Source: Candidatus Falkowiibacteriota bacterium (GTDB taxonomy: Bacteria; Patescibacteriota; Patescibacteriia; Patescibacteriales; WJLG01). Taken from it: DNA of 5,095 nucleotides. The stretch's first letter is position 1, and the number at the start of each line of letters is the position of its first letter. The translations under genes were made by a program, and so were the position numbers. The notes under the pieces are model-generated. The model did no database searches. It was not told where the DNA came from and worked only from the letters and a program-made list of their open reading frames with translations. This document shows positions 3,303 to 5,095 of the stretch, one piece after another. Location: positions 1-5,095 of the forward strand of contig WJLG01000095.1 of the NCBI GenBank assembly GCA_014728685.1, read 5' to 3'.

Positions 3303-5095
3303 ATGCAGATCTCAGATGAGATAAAAACAAGACTTGATATAGTGGACGTGGTGCGTGAATACGTGCCCAGTCTGAAGCCGGTCGGGGTCAATTTCACCGC
3401 TTTGTCGCCATTCAAGCGGGAAAAGACCCCGTCTTTTGTCGTATCCCCGGAAAAGCAGATCTGGCATTGCTTCTCATCAGGCAAAGGCGGGGATCTGATC
3501 TCTTTTGTGATGGAAATGGAGGGCGTATCCTTTGTCGAGGCTCTAAGGATCTTGGCGCCCAAAGCCGGAGTCGTTTTGAGAAAAGAGAACAAGGAATACG
3601 CATCGAAGCGCAATCGACTTTTGGATATCATGGATATTTGCGTCAATTATTACCACCGGGCTTTGCTTGAGTCTCCTCAGGCTCAAGGCGTCAGGGATTA
3701 TTTGAAAAAAAGGGATCTGGATGAGAACACTCTGGTCGAATGGCAGATCGGCTATAGTCCTGAATCTTGGGATGACATCATCAATATTTTGAAAAAAAGA
3801 GGATTTTCCGATAATGAGATCTTTGCCGCCGGCATTTCAGTGAAAAAAGAAAATTCATCATCTCGTTTCTATAATAGATTTCGCGGGCGTGTTATGTTTC
3901 CGATCAATGATTTTTCAGGCAATCCGGTAGCTTTTACAGCTCGTGTTTCTCCGGAAAAAGAAAAAACCGAGGTAATGGGCAAGTATATCAATAGTCCTCA
4001 AACCATGATCTATGACAAGAGCAAGATCCTTTTCGGCTTGGACAAGGCTAAGCAGGCGATCAGGGAAGAGAAGCTGGCCATAGTGGTCGAAGGGCAGATG
4101 GATGTGATCACAGCCCATCAAAACGGCTTTAAGAATGTGGTGGCTTCTTCCGGAACGGCTTTGACAGCGGATCAATTGAAGCTGATCAAGCGCTACACTG
4201 CCAACGTTGCCTTTTGTTTCGATATGGACGAAGCCGGACAATTGGCGGCTGATCGAGCTATCAAAGAAGCGATGGCTGAAGAGATGAACATCAAGGTGAT
4301 CACCATTCCGGACGGCAAGGACCCGGATGAATACATCAAGAAGGATCCGGAAGGCTGGCAAAAGTGCGCAAAAGAAGCTCGGCATGTGATGGAATATTAT
4401 TTTGAAAAGATCTTTTCCAGGATCAACGCGGAGGTGATCGAAGGCAAGCGCGAGGCGGCAGCCAAGATACTGCCGATCATCGCCCGCTTCAATAACGGCA
4501 TTGAAAGGGATTTTTGGATAAAACAATTATCGGAAAAGATTGATATACCCGAACAGACATTGCGCGATACTTTGGTAAAAAGTAAAGAGCCTAAAAAACA
4601 TATTGCCAAAGAGGATGTACCGCAGATGGCGGAAGAAAAAAAGGAGGAAAGCCGAGAAGAGAAGCTGTCTCAGGTGCTTATGAGTTTGGCTTTGAAGTTT
4701 CCGGATCTGCTCAATTATATTATGGACAATATCACTATCGACCATATATTCGGAAGCATCAATAAGATATTTTACAAAAATCTGATTATTTATTATAATA
4801 ATATTATCAACAACTCTTCTGCCGGAGAGACTATTTATGGTATGGGATACAAAGACCTTAAGGAAAATATTACCAGGCAGACAGGCGTATCGATCGGATC
4901 ACCAGAAGCGGATAAGCTGATACAATTGCTTGATAAATTAGCTATCATAGGCGAGAGGGATTTTTTTGAATATGATATGGCGCAAGCCAAGAATGAGGCG
5001 ATCAGGGTTGAAATATTTTTAAAAGAAAGCTATTATAGCTTTCGCAAAAAAGAACTCTTGAAATTGATATCCCAATCCGAGCGCGAAGGCGATGC
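3303..5095 (+). CDS. dnaG: DNA primase DnaG, C-terminus cut by window edge
   Basis: DnaG makes the RNA primers for replication at the fork, recruited by the DnaB helicase. The 597 residues visible cover most of the protein. The N-terminal zinc-type domain (about 1-95) keeps its fold motifs (SPFKREKTPSFVVSP, HCFSSGKGGDLISF) but three of four metal ligands are replaced: Ser35 for Cys, Lys38 for His, Ser59 for Cys; only Cys56 remains. The polymerase core shows RFRGRVMFPINDFSG (192-206) and KYINSPQTMIYDKSKILFG (227-245). The TOPRIM catalytic residues are intact: Glu263 in VVEGQMDV, Asp307 and Asp309 in CFDMDEAG, and DGKDPDEYI at 337-345. A charged linker (about 426-453) leads to the helicase-binding C-terminal domain, still open at the edge. 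The ATG at 3303 gives the usual start (DEIKTRLDIVDVVREYV). No Shine-Dalgarno sequence is present; heptad repeats end 3 bp upstream. No in-frame TGA occurs. Confidence 0.97.
   Translation, partial: MQISDEIKTRLDIVDVVREYVPSLKPVGVNFTALSPFKREKTPSFVVSPEKQIWHCFSSGKGGDLISFVMEMEGVSFVEALRILAPKAGVVLRKENKEYASKRNRLLDIMDICVNYYHRALLESPQAQGVRDYLKKRDLDENTLVEWQIGYSPESWDDIINILKKRGFSDNEIFAAGISVKKENSSSRFYNRFRGRVMFPINDFSGNPVAFTARVSPEKEKTEVMGKYINSPQTMIYDKSKILFGLDKAKQAIREEKLAIVVEGQMDVITAHQNGFKNVVASSGTALTADQLKLIKRYTANVAFCFDMDEAGQLAADRAIKEAMAEEMNIKVITIPDGKDPDEYIKKDPEGWQKCAKEARHVMEYYFEKIFSRINAEVIEGKREAAAKILPIIARFNNGIERDFWIKQLSEKIDIPEQTLRDTLVKSKEPKKHIAKEDVPQMAEEKKEESREEKLSQVLMSLALKFPDLLNYIMDNITIDHIFGSINKIFYKNLIIYYNNIINNSSAGETIYGMGYKDLKENITRQTGVSIGSPEADKLIQLLDKLAIIGERDFFEYDMAQAKNEAIRVEIFLKESYYSFRKKELLKLISQSEREGD

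Noticed and set aside
3405..3482. Zinc-ligand loss as sequencing or assembly error
   Set aside because: Three separate ligand codons differ while the frame and all flanking motifs are intact, which errors would rarely produce.
3149..3646. 165-residue minus-strand frame over the dnaG start and repeats
   Set aside because: Its repetitive C-terminal half is just the translated heptad array, and the rest is antisense to conserved DnaG motifs.
3915..4526. 203-residue minus-strand frame
   Set aside because: It is antisense to the DnaG TOPRIM core, which is certain.

Overview
The window looks like chromosome from a bacterium of the Candidate Phyla Radiation (Patescibacteria, Parcubacteria-like). 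This is inferred from several things. The information-processing genes are compact. The primase TOPRIM core reads EGQMDV. Ribosome-binding sites are almost absent. AT-rich repeats fill the spacers between genes of moderate GC. No in-frame TGA occurs in the long coding regions, so the standard bacterial code fits. No mobile element, CRISPR array, tRNA or rRNA was found.

Layout. Positions 14-123 hold a dense set of nested inverted repeats with no gene, probably a structured RNA or regulatory leader of unknown strand. A hairpin terminator (137-159) follows a small two-helix membrane protein gene on the minus strand (192-410), which has its own promoter and the only clear Shine-Dalgarno sequence in the window. 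A strong bidirectional terminator (481-516) separates it from the minus-strand operon secE (2487-2666), nusG (1915-2460), rplK (1361-1786) and rplA (526-1248). secE codes for only 59 residues. The operon is driven by a near-consensus sigma70-type promoter (2722-2750). A terminator-like hairpin lies in its short leader, and a GNRA-capped hairpin lies between nusG and rplK.

Divergent from this operon, with 190 bp between the start codons, run a 104-residue protein of unknown function (2857-3171) and dnaG (3303 to beyond the right edge). The upstream promoter predicts a nearly leaderless mRNA. The primase keeps its catalytic TOPRIM residues but has lost three of the four zinc ligands of its N-terminal domain.

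Function as a group. SecE anchors the protein-export channel, NusG couples RNA polymerase to ribosomes and tunes pausing and termination, L11 and L1 build the two mobile stalks of the large subunit, and DnaG primes replication. Both sides of the divergent region are thus growth-linked housekeeping genes. The most unusual non-coding signal is a family of heptanucleotide-period repeats (TTTGNAA-like units) that fills three separate spacers: rplA/rplK, rplK/nusG and the one before dnaG.
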